Of a stretch of DNA of 64,000 bases, positions 44,723 to 55,029 are shown one piece after another. Every line of letters starts with the position of its first letter. Position 1 is the first letter of the stretch. Source of the stretch: Lysobacter sp. (lineage in GTDB: Bacteria; Pseudomonadota; Gammaproteobacteria; Xanthomonadales; Xanthomonadaceae); NCBI GenBank assembly GCA_019634715.1, contig JAHCAU010000009.1, positions 124,001 to 188,000 of the forward strand. Reading direction: 5' to 3'. Below the pieces are notes generated by a model. The model was not told the DNA's origin, ran no database searches, and was given only the letters and a program-made list of their open reading frames with translations. The position numbers and the translations under genes were made by a program.

Positions 44723-46720
44723 TCAGACGCGCGGCGCGACGCGCATGACCTTCGGCGTGACGAAGATCAGCAGTTCGGCCTTGGCCTTGGAGCGGCCACG
44801 CTTCTTGAACAGGTTGCCCAGCACCGGCAGATCGGCCAGGAACGGCACCTTGGAGGCCTGGCTGCGGTCGCTGAATTCGTAGACGCCACCGATGACCACG
44901 GTGTTGCCGTCCTCGATCAGCACGGCGGTGTTCACTTCGCGCTTGGCGATCAGCGGCACCGAACCGGCGACGGTGTCGATGAAGTCTTCCAGCTCGTCCT
45001 TCTTCACCGCGAGGTTCAGGAAGACGCGACCATCGTTGGTGATCGTCGGCGTGACCTTCAGCTCCAGCACCACATCCTTGAAGTTCACGGTCTGGGTGAT
45101 CTGGCCGCCGCTCGACTGCGTGGTGACGTAGCCGATCTCGCGCCCCTGCTTGATCACCGCTTCGCGCTGGTTGCTGGTGACCACGCGCGGGCTGGAGATC
45201 ACTTCGCCGCGACCTTCTTCCTGCATCGCCGACAGTTCGATGTCGAGGAAGTAACCCGCATTGAGGATGGTAAAGGCCATCGTCGCCGGGTTCGAGGACA
45301 GCAGGCCACCGGCCACCACGCCGAGGTCGACGTTGTTTCCCTTGGTGATCGTCGGGACGCCACGGACCGGTGCCGGCCCCACCTGACCACCACTGAGCCA
45401 GGCGTTGTAAGCCGTACGATATGCATTTTCCACTTGGGTGATGGAATTACGCGTCGCCGTCGTGTTCGGAATGGTGTTGCCGTAGGCGACGTTGTTCTTG
45501 ACACCATTGATGCCGAACTTGGCGCCGAGCTCGCGCGCGAAATCCTCGGTGGCGATGACCACCTTGGCCTCGATCAGCACCTGGTCGACCGGCTTGTCCA
45601 ATTGCGCCACGAGCTTGCGCACTTCGGCGACGCGGGCCGGGATGTCGATCACCAGCAGGGTGTTGGTGCGGCGATCGAAGCTGAGGCTGCCGCGCGACGA
45701 CAGGAAGCCACGACTCTGTGTCGAAGCACCTGCACTACCGCCGGCAGCGCCACCGCCGCCGGAATTACCCTTGCTGTCGTCGGTCAGCAGCTTGGCGATG
45801 TCCTCGGCGTTGCCGTAGCTCACCGGGATGTATTCGGTGACGGTCTCGGCGCGGTTCTCGATCGCGATGCGGGCGTCTTCCTTGTCCTGTTCGAACTTGG
45901 CGATCTCGGCCTGCGGCGCGACCCAGATGACGTTGCCGCTGCGGCGCTTGTCGAGCTGCTTGGCCTGCAGCACCAGATCCAGCGCCTGGTCCCACGGCAC
46001 GTTGATCAGGCGCAAGGTGACATTGCCCTGGGTCGTGTCGCTGGCGACGATGTTCAACCCGGACTCCTCGGCGATCAGCTGCAGCACCGTGCGGACCGGG
46101 ATGTCCTGGAAGTTGAAGGTCACCGCACGGCCGGCGTAGCCCGCCCGGCCATTGCCAGCCGCGGAGATCGTCGGCGTCTTCTGTCCCGCGGCGGCGACCG
46201 CAGTCGCGCCCCCGACGGCACGCGACGGATCGGCCGAGCGCGGCACCAGCTCGACGATGTAGTCCTTGCCGGTCTGGTAGGCCAGCGACTCGAAGGCGCC
46301 GCTGGTGCTGAGTACCAGTTGCGTCTTGTCGTCGCCCTGGGCCAGCGCCTGGACGTGCTGCACCGGCGTCGCGAAGTCGGTGACATTCAGCGACCGCTGC
46401 AGGTGCGACGGCAGCTTCGCGTTGCCGATGTCGACGATCACGCCGGCATCGGTCGCCCGCAGATCGGGCATGGCACCGTCACGGTCGAAGCGGAGGATCA
46501 GCTTGCCCGATCCGCCATCGCCCCGCTTGAAGTCGATGTCGGTGATGGCGCTGACCGCCGGGGCCTGCTGGCCCGCCTGGACAGCCGGTGCCGGTGCAGG
46601 CGTGGCTGCGTTGACGGCGCTGAGCGCCGACAACAGGCCGACGGTCAGGCCGAGCATGGCGGCCCTGATTGGCATGGTGCGACGGCCCTGCTGCTGGCTA
46701 TGCGCGTTGAGTACGATCAT
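44723..46720 (-). CDS. pilQ: Type IV pilus secretin PilQ
   Basis: 665 residues. Signal peptide (about MPIRAAMLGLTVGLLSALSA after a short lead), AMIN domain (GKLILRFDRDGAMPDLRATD), secretin N/STN modules (IPVRTVLQLIAEESGLNIVA, LINVPWDQALDLVLQAKQL), and a secretin domain with REVNTAVLIEDGNTVVIGGV and VPFLADLPVLGNLFKK. A Gly/Ser-rich insert (GNSGGGGAAGGSAGAST) sits before the secretin core. Forms the outer-membrane pore for pilus extension. Last gene of pilMNOPQ, 17 bp after pilP. Confidence 0.97.
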   Translation of the reverse strand: MIVLNAHSQQQGRRTMPIRAAMLGLTVGLLSALSAVNAATPAPAPAVQAGQQAPAVSAITDIDFKRGDGGSGKLILRFDRDGAMPDLRATDAGVIVDIGNAKLPSHLQRSLNVTDFATPVQHVQALAQGDDKTQLVLSTSGAFESLAYQTGKDYIVELVPRSADPSRAVGGATAVAAAGQKTPTISAAGNGRAGYAGRAVTFNFQDIPVRTVLQLIAEESGLNIVASDTTQGNVTLRLINVPWDQALDLVLQAKQLDKRRSGNVIWVAPQAEIAKFEQDKEDARIAIENRAETVTEYIPVSYGNAEDIAKLLTDDSKGNSGGGGAAGGSAGASTQSRGFLSSRGSLSFDRRTNTLLVIDIPARVAEVRKLVAQLDKPVDQVLIEAKVVIATEDFARELGAKFGINGVKNNVAYGNTIPNTTATRNSITQVENAYRTAYNAWLSGGQVGPAPVRGVPTITKGNNVDLGVVAGGLLSSNPATMAFTILNAGYFLDIELSAMQEEGRGEVISSPRVVTSNQREAVIKQGREIGYVTTQSSGGQITQTVNFKDVVLELKVTPTITNDGRVFLNLAVKKDELEDFIDTVAGSVPLIAKREVNTAVLIEDGNTVVIGGVYEFSDRSQASKVPFLADLPVLGNLFKKRGRSKAKAELLIFVTPKVMRVAPRV

Positions 46721-46737
46721 TTCGCTATCCCCTCGTC

Positions 46738-47280
46738 TTATTCGTCATCGAGCGAGACCGTCGCCGGCCGCTCCAGCCAACCGCCTGCACCGTCGGGCAC
46801 CAGCTCGACGAGTTCGATGCGGTCTTCGAAGACCGCAGTCACGCGTCCGTCCGCCTGTCCCATGTAATCGCCCGGCCGCACCCGGTAGGTGACCTTGTCG
46901 GGCACCATCACCAGCGCGATCAGACTGCCGCCCTTCCCCAGCGTCCCGACCATGTCGAGACTGTCGAGCGGGAACTGTTCGAGTACCTGCTTGCGCCGAT
47001 TCGAATCGGGCCGCGGACCGGCACCGTCGGAACTCGGCGAGAACGCGGTGCTGAACGGGTCGCGCAGGCTCTGCGCGGCGTATTCGAAATGTTCGAACTG
47101 CTGCATCACCGGCAGCGGGTCGAGCGGCGGCGCGGGACGCGCCTTGACCCCGGCGACCCACTCCTCGAGATTCGGCGCGTCGCCCGGCGTGCTCGTGATC
47201 GAGCGGCCGCAGCCGGCGAGCGCGGCGACCAGCGCGACCGCGAGCAGGAGGCGCGCCATGTTGTCGTGTTGTCTGCGCAT
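46738..47280 (-). CDS. pilP: Type IV pilus inner-membrane lipoprotein PilP
   Basis: 180 residues with lipobox LAGC (VALVAALAGCGRS). The C-terminal beta domain (LDMVGTLGKGGSLIALVMVP, YRVRPGDYMGQADGRVTAVF) binds PilQ. The Met at 47278-47280 overlaps the pilO stop by one base (TGATG); an alternative Met seven codons on gives a shorter signal. Links the PilNO inner-membrane complex to the secretin. Confidence 0.95.
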   Translation of the reverse strand: MRRQHDNMARLLLAVALVAALAGCGRSITSTPGDAPNLEEWVAGVKARPAPPLDPLPVMQQFEHFEYAAQSLRDPFSTAFSPSSDGAGPRPDSNRRKQVLEQFPLDSLDMVGTLGKGGSLIALVMVPDKVTYRVRPGDYMGQADGRVTAVFEDRIELVELVPDGAGGWLERPATVSLDDE

Positions 47281-48041
47281 CAGCGGCTGCCTCCCTGTGC
47301 GGCGGTGGCCTCGGCGGATCGGTTCGCTGCGTTGGTGACTGCGTTGGCGCCCGGCACGCCCGGGGTCGCCCCACCGGCGGTGTTGCCGCCGGCAGCCGCG
47401 CCAGTGTCGACGGACTCTTCCTCGTCGCGGTAGCGATAGGTCTTGACCGTGCCCTTGAGCTCCAGGACCGAACCTGGCCCGATGCTCGCCGGCTTCTTGT
47501 CTCCCGGCGTGCCGCGCGGAGTCAGCTGGATGTCGTGCATGGTCATGATGACCACGCGCGGCAGCGAGGCGACACCGCTGACGAAGGCACCGAACTGGTG
47601 GTAGGACCCCACCATCTTCAGCTCGATCGGCTTCTCGACGTAGAACTCGAGCTGAGTTTCGTCGCCGGGCTGGAAGAGTTCGTTGGTGATGCCGGTCGCC
47701 AGCGCGGTCTGCGAGATGTCGACGATCAGCGCGGGCATCTCGGTCTTGCTGGGCAGCTGGCGCAGCATCTGCTGGAGCTGCTGCTCCATGAGCGCGAGCT
47801 GCTGCTTCAGCGGTTCGAGGTTGGCGGCTTCGCCCTGCTTGGTCTCGAAGTCGGCGCGCAGGCTGGCCTCTTCCGCCTCCAGGGTTTCCAGTTCCGCGCC
47901 CTTGGGACGGGTCAGGAAGTTCCAGAGCAGGAACAGGATCAACAGGCACAGGGCGACGCAGAACCCGATCTGCCACTCGCGCGGCCAGGATCCGGCGTTG
48001 TTGAAGTCGAGCTCCTTGAGGGTCATTTTCTTCTTGCTCAC
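47280..48041 (-). CDS. pilO: Type IV pilus alignment protein PilO
   Basis: 253 residues: a short cytoplasmic N-terminus, one membrane helix (IGFCVALCLLILFLLWNFLT), a periplasmic coiled coil (ETLEAEEASLRADFETKQGE) and the PilO fold (YHQFGAFVSGVASLPRVVIM). The C-terminal ~45 residues are Gly/Ala/Asn-rich and likely disordered. Overlaps pilN by four bases and pilP by one. Confidence 0.95.
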   Translation of the reverse strand: MSKKKMTLKELDFNNAGSWPREWQIGFCVALCLLILFLLWNFLTRPKGAELETLEAEEASLRADFETKQGEAANLEPLKQQLALMEQQLQQMLRQLPSKTEMPALIVDISQTALATGITNELFQPGDETQLEFYVEKPIELKMVGSYHQFGAFVSGVASLPRVVIMTMHDIQLTPRGTPGDKKPASIGPGSVLELKGTVKTYRYRDEEESVDTGAAAGGNTAGGATPGVPGANAVTNAANRSAEATAAQGGSR

Positions 48042-48807
48042 GACTTCGCTCCTCCCGTCGGTGCGGCCGGAGCGGCCGGCGGCTGGCTGCCGGCGGGAGC
48101 GGCGGCGCCGGCGGGCGCCGGGGTCGCCTCGCCACCGGCCGGTGCTGTGGCGGCAGGCGCGGTCGCCGCCGGCGTGGCGGGCGTCAGCGTCTGCAACTGC
48201 TCGGTGGTCACCGTGGCGGGCGTGGCGCCGGCCGCGGCCGCACCTTCCTCACCTTCCTTCTTCGCGTTCGGGTTCACCAGGGTGACGGTGAGGCTGAACG
48301 TGTACGGCAGGCCCTTGTTGTCGCCCTCGGCCTGGATCACCGCCAGCTCGGGCTTCGACATCCAGCCGGAGGCCGCCAGGGTGTCCATGTACGTACTCAC
48401 CCGCGCGTGCGACTGCGTGCGGCCCTCGAGGGTGAGCTTCTCGCCCTCCTGCTTGATCGCGGTGAGGATCACGCCGTCGGGGATCGTGCGCACCAGCGAG
48501 TCGAACAGGTGCACCATCTGCGAACGATTGGCCTGCAGTTCTTCGATCACCCGCTTGCGATTGAGCAGCTTCTTCTTCTTCTCTTCGAGCTTCTCGATCT
48601 CGGTGATCTGCGCCTTCACTTCCTCGATCTTCTGATTGAGGAAGGCATTGCGCTCCATCTGCCCGGCGATCTGGATGCCGTAATAGGTGTGGACCAGGAA
48701 CCACAGCCCGAGTCCGGCCACCGCAGCCAGGACCAGCATCAGCATGAACTGCTTCTTGCGTTCTTTCTGGCGCTCCGCGCGCCACGGGAGGAGGTTGATG
48801 CGTGCCA

Positions 48808-48808
<1 letters not shown>
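48038..48808 (-). CDS. pilN: Type IV pilus alignment protein PilN
   Basis: 256 residues. MARINLLPWRAERQKERKK is the conserved cytoplasmic motif (INLLPWR) that docks in PilM. One membrane helix (LVLAAVAGLGLWFLVHTYYG), a coiled coil (EEVKAQITEIEKLEEKKKKL) and a ferredoxin-like periplasmic domain follow. The C-terminal ~70 residues are an Ala/Pro/Gly-rich tail, longer than in Pseudomonas. One-base overlap with pilM. Confidence 0.96.
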
Positions 48809-49914
<1,106 letters not shown>

Positions 49915-50140
49915 TTAAATAACGGACTTTTCACCCCATGGCAACAGGCACGTGCGACCGGTGATGCCCAGAGTGAACTCTGTCACGACATGCCCCCCCT
50001 CGCCCCCCCGCCCGCGAGGGGTTCCCTGAGGGCGGTTGCGCGAACCCGCCCCCCTTCGGCCCCTGCCCCGGGGGCAGCGGATGCGGCACCCGTCACACTG
50101 TGGCCGGACCCCTGCCGGCTGCCGACCGTGCGCCGCCCCC

Positions 50141-50146
50141 TATAAT
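50141..50146 (+). promoter_or_regulatory. Possible -10 box of mrcA
   Basis: A perfect TATAAT lies 48 bp before the mrcA start codon. The -35 region at 17 bp (GCTGCC) is poor, so activity is uncertain. The rest of the gap 49867-50193 holds a GC-rich hairpin-prone stretch (CCCCTGCCCCGGGGGCAG at 50058-50075) and the pilM upstream region; no gene is seen. Confidence 0.45.
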
Positions 50147-50193
50147 CGTCGCCTGCATTGTTTACACCCATCGACGCCAGGATTCCCGTACGC

Positions 50194-52743
50194 ATGTCCC
50201 TGATTCGCCGTCTGTTCCGCTGGGCCCTCCTGTTGACCCTGCTCGGCCTGGTGGTCGGCGGCATCGCCTTCGCGGCCCTCTATTACAGCGTGTCGTCCAA
50301 GCTGCCGGACGTGCAGACCCTGCGCAACATCGAGCTGCAGGAACCTTTATATGTGTATGCCAGCGACGGGCGGCTCATGGGGCTGTTCGGCGAGACCCGC
50401 CGCTACCCCGTCGAGATCGAAAAGGTGCCCAAGCGCCTCAAGGATGCCTTCCTGGCGGCCGAGGACGCCCGCTTCTACGAGCACGACGGCGTGGACTACA
50501 AGGGCGTGGGCCGGGCCATCAAGGAACTGGTCTTCACCGACAAGGAGCGCGTCGCGGGCGGCTCCACCATCACCCAGCAGGTCGCTCGGCAGTTCTTCCT
50601 CAGCTCGGAATACAGCTACACCCGCAAGTTCGCCGAGATGCTGCTGGCCCGGAAGATGGAGCAGGAGCTGAGCAAGGACGAGATCTTCGAGCTCTACCTG
50701 AACAAGAGTTTCTTCGGCAACCGTGCCTACGGGGTGGCCGCCGCCGCCGAGTTCTATTACGGCAAGTCGCTGGACCAGCTGGACCTGGACGAAATGGCCT
50801 CGCTGGCCGCGATCCCCAAGTTCCCGTCCACCGCCAACCCGATCAGCAATCCCGATCGCGCCCGCCTGCGCCGGGACAACTACGTGCTGCTGCGCATGCG
50901 CGAACTGGGCTTCATCACGCCGGCCGAGGAGCAGGCGGCGCGCGCCACGCCGATGCACGCCAGCCCGCACGAGCGTCCGGTCGAGGTCTATGCGCCATTC
51001 GTCGCCGAAATGGTCCGCCAGGAGATGATCGAACGCTTCGGCAACGACGTCCTGACCAAGGGTTACCACGTCACCACGACCATCGACCCGGTGATGCAGG
51101 CCGCTGCCGACAAGGCCGTGCGCGACGGCCTGGGCGCGTACGACCGCCGCCACGGCTGGAACCCGAAGTCGATGCCGCACATCGACCTGCCCCCGGGCGA
51201 GGACGCCGCCACCGCGGCCAGGCGGCTGCGCGACCATCCCAGCCAGGGTGAGCTGCGCGCGGCCCTGGTGCTGGGCATCAGCGGGACCAACGCCCAGGTC
51301 GTGCTGGCCGACGGCACCGTGCTCGACCTCGGCCCGGACGCCTCGCGCTGGACCGGCAAGGCACCGGGCAGCCTGCTCAAGCGCGGCGACGTCACCCGCG
51401 TGCGCCGGATCGTGGCCGAGGCCAAGGCCGAGCCTGCGAAGGCCGGCGCCACTGCCGCGCCCGCCAACCCGCCCCCGGCCGGCCCGGTCACCTGGCGCCT
51501 GGAACAGCTCCCGCGCGCCCAGTCGGCGCTGGTCTCGCTCGACGCCGATACCGGCGCGCTGCGCGCCCTGGTCGGTGGTTTCAGCTTCGCCGGCAGCAAG
51601 TTCAACAACGCCGTGCAGGCGCGCCGCCAGCCCGGATCGTCGTTCAAGCCCTTCATCTATGCCGCCGCCTTCGAGCGCGGCTACAACCCCGCATCCATCG
51701 TGCTCGACGCCCCGGTGGTGTTCCGCATGCGCGGCGGCAAGGACTGGCGCCCGCAGAACGACGGCGGCGGCTTCGCCGGCCCGATCCGCGTGCGCCAGGC
51801 CCTGGTGCAATCGCGCAATCTGGTGTCGGTGCGCATGCTCGACGCGATCGGCGTGGACTACGCGCGCAAGTACATCACCCAGTTCGGCTTCGAGGAAAAG
51901 GAACTGCCGCCGAACCTGTCGATCTCGCTCGGCACGCCCTCGCTGACCCCGCTGTCGATCGCACGCGGCTATGCGGCCTTCGCCAATGGCGGCTTCCGCA
52001 TCGATCCTTGGGTGGTCGACGAAGTGAAGGACCGCGACGGCAAGCTGATCTTCAAGCAGAAGCCCGCTGTCGCCTGTCGCGGCTGCGGTCCGGGCCGCGC
52101 CGGCCAGCCGGCGGTGCCCGCCTCCAGCGTGGTCGATGGGTTCGATTTCGGCCCGGCCGGCGGCACACCCGCCAGGCCGGATGCGAAGACCGCCGCGAAG
52201 CCGGCCGAGACCAAGGCCGCGCCCGCGACCGCCCTGCCCGCCGATGCCGTACTGGCGCCGCGCGCGATGGACGAACGCATCGCGTACCAGATCACCTCGA
52301 TGATGCGCGACGTGGTGCTGCGCGGCACCGCCACCGCCGCGCGGTCGATCAACCGCGAAGACATCGGCGGCAAGACCGGCTCCACCAACAATCACCGCGA
52401 TGCCTGGTTCTCCGGCACCGGCGGCAACCTCGTCACCACGGTGTGGGTCGGCAAGAGCGACAACACCTCGCTGGGCTATCGCGAATACGGCGGCAAGGCC
52501 GCGCTGCCGATCTGGATCGACTACATGACCGTCGCGCTCAAGGATGTGCCGGTGGCACCGAACGACCCGCCGCCGGGCATGATCAGGGTCGCGGTCACCG
52601 CCAGCGGCCAGTTGCTGCCCACCGAAAGCAGCGGCGGCATCATCGAATACGTCAAGGTCGAGGACCTGGAGAAGATGGAATCCTTCGTCGACTACGGCAG
52701 CGACGAAGCGATGCCGAGCGAGGAGTCGTTCGACATCTTCTGA
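50194..52743 (+). CDS. mrcA: Class A penicillin-binding protein 1A
   Basis: 849 residues. One membrane anchor (about 9-31), a glycosyltransferase GT51 domain with E90 in [12 protein letters not shown] and [13 protein letters not shown], an OB-like insert, then the transpeptidase domain with S482-S-F-K485 ([10 protein letters not shown]), S540-R-N and K727-T-G-S. Between the SRN and KTG motifs is an Ala/Pro/Lys-rich insert (about 630-685: [20 protein letters not shown]). It polymerises and cross-links peptidoglycan. The ATG at 50194 ([10 protein letters not shown]) gives the expected short basic N-terminus; a Met 12 codons upstream is less likely. Confidence 0.96.
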   Translation: MSLIRRLFRWALLLTLLGLVVGGIAFAALYYSVSSKLPDVQTLRNIELQEPLYVYASDGRLMGLFGETRRYPVEIEKVPKRLKDAFLAAEDARFYEHDGVDYKGVGRAIKELVFTDKERVAGGSTITQQVARQFFLSSEYSYTRKFAEMLLARKMEQELSKDEIFELYLNKSFFGNRAYGVAAAAEFYYGKSLDQLDLDEMASLAAIPKFPSTANPISNPDRARLRRDNYVLLRMRELGFITPAEEQAARATPMHASPHERPVEVYAPFVAEMVRQEMIERFGNDVLTKGYHVTTTIDPVMQAAADKAVRDGLGAYDRRHGWNPKSMPHIDLPPGEDAATAARRLRDHPSQGELRAALVLGISGTNAQVVLADGTVLDLGPDASRWTGKAPGSLLKRGDVTRVRRIVAEAKAEPAKAGATAAPANPPPAGPVTWRLEQLPRAQSALVSLDADTGALRALVGGFSFAGSKFNNAVQARRQPGSSFKPFIYAAAFERGYNPASIVLDAPVVFRMRGGKDWRPQNDGGGFAGPIRVRQALVQSRNLVSVRMLDAIGVDYARKYITQFGFEEKELPPNLSISLGTPSLTPLSIARGYAAFANGGFRIDPWVVDEVKDRDGKLIFKQKPAVACRGCGPGRAGQPAVPASSVVDGFDFGPAGGTPARPDAKTAAKPAETKAAPATALPADAVLAPRAMDERIAYQITSMMRDVVLRGTATAARSINREDIGGKTGSTNNHRDAWFSGTGGNLVTTVWVGKSDNTSLGYREYGGKAALPIWIDYMTVALKDVPVAPNDPPPGMIRVAVTASGQLLPTESSGGIIEYVKVEDLEKMESFVDYGSDEAMPSEESFDIF

Positions 52744-52744
52744 C

Positions 52745-52785
52745 GGGATTCGGGATTCGGGATTCGGGATTCGGGATTCGGGAGA
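52745..52785. repeat. Heptamer tandem repeat (GGGATTC)5
   Basis: Five perfect copies of GGGATTC at 52745-52779 and a truncated sixth, directly after the mrcA stop codon. Heptamer tracts of this sequence are frequent between Xanthomonad genes. Confidence 0.9.
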
Positions 52786-52935
52786 GAGCATGCCGGCCCC
52801 GACGAATGGAGGGGCCTGCTCGATCTGCGCCGCCCTCGACGCCGTCATCGGGCATGAACGCGCCTGTCGCATCCTGGCGCGGCTCGATTCCCCATTCACG
52901 ACCTTTCCGCTACAGTCCCGGCAGGCCATGCCGGG

Positions 52936-53595
52936 ATGATGACCATGCGCCACGCTCGACAACACGCCGAAACGAAGACCCGCGAGCGACGCTATCGCCT
53001 TGCCCACGAAGCCGCACGGCTGATCGCGGAATCCGGCATCCGCGATTTCCATCAGGCCAAGCTCAAGGCCGCCGCGCGGCTGGGCATCCACGACGACGCC
53101 TCGCTGCCGCGCAACCGCGAGATCGAGGACGCGCTGCGCGAATACCAGCGGTTGTTCCAGGGCGACGCGCAGGCGGGCGAGCTGCGCCGCCGTCGCGACG
53201 CCGCGCAGCGCGCGCTCGAGTTCTTCGCATCGTTCGACCCGCGCCTGGTCGGCCCTGTGCTCGATGGCACCGCAGACGCCAACTCGCCGGTGCACCTGCA
53301 CCTGTACACCGACGAACCCGAAGCCGTGCCGCGCTTCCTCGAAGATCACCGCATCCCCGCCGAATCGCGCAGCCGCCGCATCCGCCTCGACCGTGAGCGC
53401 CCGATCGACTGCCCGGTCTGGCTGTTCTCCGCCGAAGACCTGAGCTTCGACCTCGCCGTGCTCCCGCACGACGCCCTGCGCCAGGCCCCGCTGTCGAGCA
53501 TCGACGAGAAGCCGATGCGACGCGCTTCCGCCGCGCAACTGCGCGCGATGCGGGTGGAGGAGGATGTGGCGGGGTTCGAGGCTTCCTTTACTTGA
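52936..53595 (+). CDS. Conserved hypothetical protein, nucleotidyltransferase-like
   Basis: 219 residues. N-terminal half is helical and basic (ETKTRERRYRLAHEAARLIA, RNREIEDALREYQRLFQGD). The C-terminal half (ADANSPVHLHLYTDEPEAVP, PVWLFSAEDLSFDLAVL) resembles a MNT-like alpha/beta fold but lacks a clear GSx-DxD motif. Similar proteins follow mrcA in Xanthomonads; function unknown. A start three codons later is possible. Confidence 0.65.
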   Translation: MMTMRHARQHAETKTRERRYRLAHEAARLIAESGIRDFHQAKLKAAARLGIHDDASLPRNREIEDALREYQRLFQGDAQAGELRRRRDAAQRALEFFASFDPRLVGPVLDGTADANSPVHLHLYTDEPEAVPRFLEDHRIPAESRSRRIRLDRERPIDCPVWLFSAEDLSFDLAVLPHDALRQAPLSSIDEKPMRRASAAQLRAMRVEEDVAGFEASFT

Positions 53596-53617
53596 TCCCA
53601 CCTGCCTCGAATTCGAC

Positions 53618-54238
53618 ATGCGCCATCAGGGACGACTGCACGACTGGAACGACGACAAGGGCTTCGGCTTCGTGACGCCGAATGGCGGGGGCGACAGGGC
53701 CTTCGTCCACATCAAGGCGTTTTCGAAGCGCAGCCGGCGACCGCGCGATGGCGATGTCGTCACGTATGCCACGTCGCGCGATGCGAAAGGACGGCTGCAG
53801 GCAACGGACATCCGGTTCGCAGAGAGCCGGGCACAGACGGCGCGGGACGATCGCGCCAGACCTGGCATGCTCGCACCGGCGTTCGCATCGGTCTTCTTCG
53901 CCACCATTCTCGGCGCAGGCCTGACCGGCAAGCTGTCGATGCTCGTCACCGGAGCATATGCGGCGATGAGCGCGATCGCCTTCATTGCGTATGGCATCGA
54001 CAAGTCGGCGGCCAATGCCGGCCGCTGGCGCACGCCGGAAAGCACGCTGCATGCGCTTGGTCTTGCCTGCGGCTGGCCAGGCGCATTGTTCGCGCAGAGA
54101 CTGTTCCGCCACAAATCGCGCAAGCAGTCGTTCCAGACGGTGTTCTGGGCGACCGTCGCCGTGAATCTCGCCGCATTGATCTGGATGGCGAACGGCGATG
54201 GCCAAGGCGCCATCGCCGCCTGGTCGCAAGCGCGCTGA
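53618..54238 (+). CDS. Cold-shock domain / DUF1294 fusion
   Basis: 206 residues. Residues 1-65 are a cold-shock domain with RNA-binding signature (DWNDDKGFGFVTPNGGGDRA, FVHIKAFSKRSRRPRDGDVV). The C-terminal half has DUF1294 membrane segments (ASVFFATILGAGLTGKLSML) and YGIDKSAANAGRWRTPESTL plus GGWPGA-type CGWPGALFAQRLFRHKSRKQ. The fusion is known in many proteobacteria; role unproven. Confidence 0.92.
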   Translation: MRHQGRLHDWNDDKGFGFVTPNGGGDRAFVHIKAFSKRSRRPRDGDVVTYATSRDAKGRLQATDIRFAESRAQTARDDRARPGMLAPAFASVFFATILGAGLTGKLSMLVTGAYAAMSAIAFIAYGIDKSAANAGRWRTPESTLHALGLACGWPGALFAQRLFRHKSRKQSFQTVFWATVAVNLAALIWMANGDGQGAIAAWSQAR

Positions 54239-54308
54239 AGTCAGCCAGTCTCCGCCAGGCCATGCACCCGGGGCGCGCCTGCCGATCATCGTCGCGAAGA
54301 CGCGGGCA

Positions 54309-54701
54309 TCACTTGCTGCGCGACTTCTCCGCGGATGCCCGCTTGGTCTTGCCGGCCTTCTTCGGACGCGAATCCTCGACCGCTTCGACCACGCGTTCGT
54401 CGCTGTCGCGTCCCTTGTCATCCAGCAAGGCGCCGTTGCCGGCGTGTGCCGCATGCCCGTTCGTGCGTTTGCGATAGAAACGATAGGCCAGCAGGCCGGC
54501 GCCCACGACGCCGAGCGCGATGGCGACACCGGGATTGCGGCGTGCCAGCGTCGTCGTCGCACGAAGACCGGTTTTGGCGATGCCCATCACGACCCCGGCT
54601 TCGAGCCACGTCGGCAAATGGGATGTCCCCGAACCGATGGCCTGCCGCGCCTGGCTGACGAGACCGGTGCCGCGTTGCGAAAGATCATGGATGGCGCTCA
54701 T
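54309..54701 (-). CDS. Small membrane-anchored basic protein, unknown
   Basis: 130 residues: an amphipathic N-terminus (MSAIHDLSQRGTGLVSQARQ), a membrane helix (NPGVAIALGVVGAGLLAYRF, about 57-76) and a Lys/Arg-rich cytoplasmic tail (KKAGKTKRASAEKSRSK). AAGGAG lies seven bases upstream of the ATG at 54699-54701. Layout resembles ElaB/YqjD-type stress proteins, but similarity is not strong enough to name it. Confidence 0.6.
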   Translation of the reverse strand: MSAIHDLSQRGTGLVSQARQAIGSGTSHLPTWLEAGVVMGIAKTGLRATTTLARRNPGVAIALGVVGAGLLAYRFYRKRTNGHAAHAGNGALLDDKGRDSDERVVEAVEDSRPKKAGKTKRASAEKSRSK

Positions 54702-55029
54702 GGCGTACTCCTTGGCGATTGCATCGTGGAGGATGTCCGCAGCGTCGTATCGTGCTGCGCGACAACGGAAGGACATCGCCATTGTCGACGCCAGCCAGTC
54801 GCGCGCAAGCGATGCATCGCTGCGCGCATGCCGACATTCAGCCTCGCGGCATCGCGCACGCGGATGCACGCATGCCATCGTGCAGGATGCCTGCGCATCG
54901 TGGAATGCGCACGATCGGCGATCCGTTTTCGCCCTGCAGTCGCGGCAGCGGATCGCAAGCCGGGCCGCCCGCGGAGGGAGGGGGAGGAAGCCGCAAGGCG
55001 GCCCGGATGCGAAGACGGGAGTGCGTGCG
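54702..55029. other. Gene-free stretch with a possible RND operon terminator
   Basis: No gene recognised. CCGGGCCGCC (54960-54969) pairs perfectly with GGCGGCCCGG (54997-55006) over a 27-base loop, 24 bp beyond the stop of the RND pump gene, and may end that operon. Confidence 0.45.

Noticed and set aside
50347..53619. Minus-strand open frame of 1090 codons
   Set aside because: Antisense shadow of mrcA and the next gene; no domain signature.
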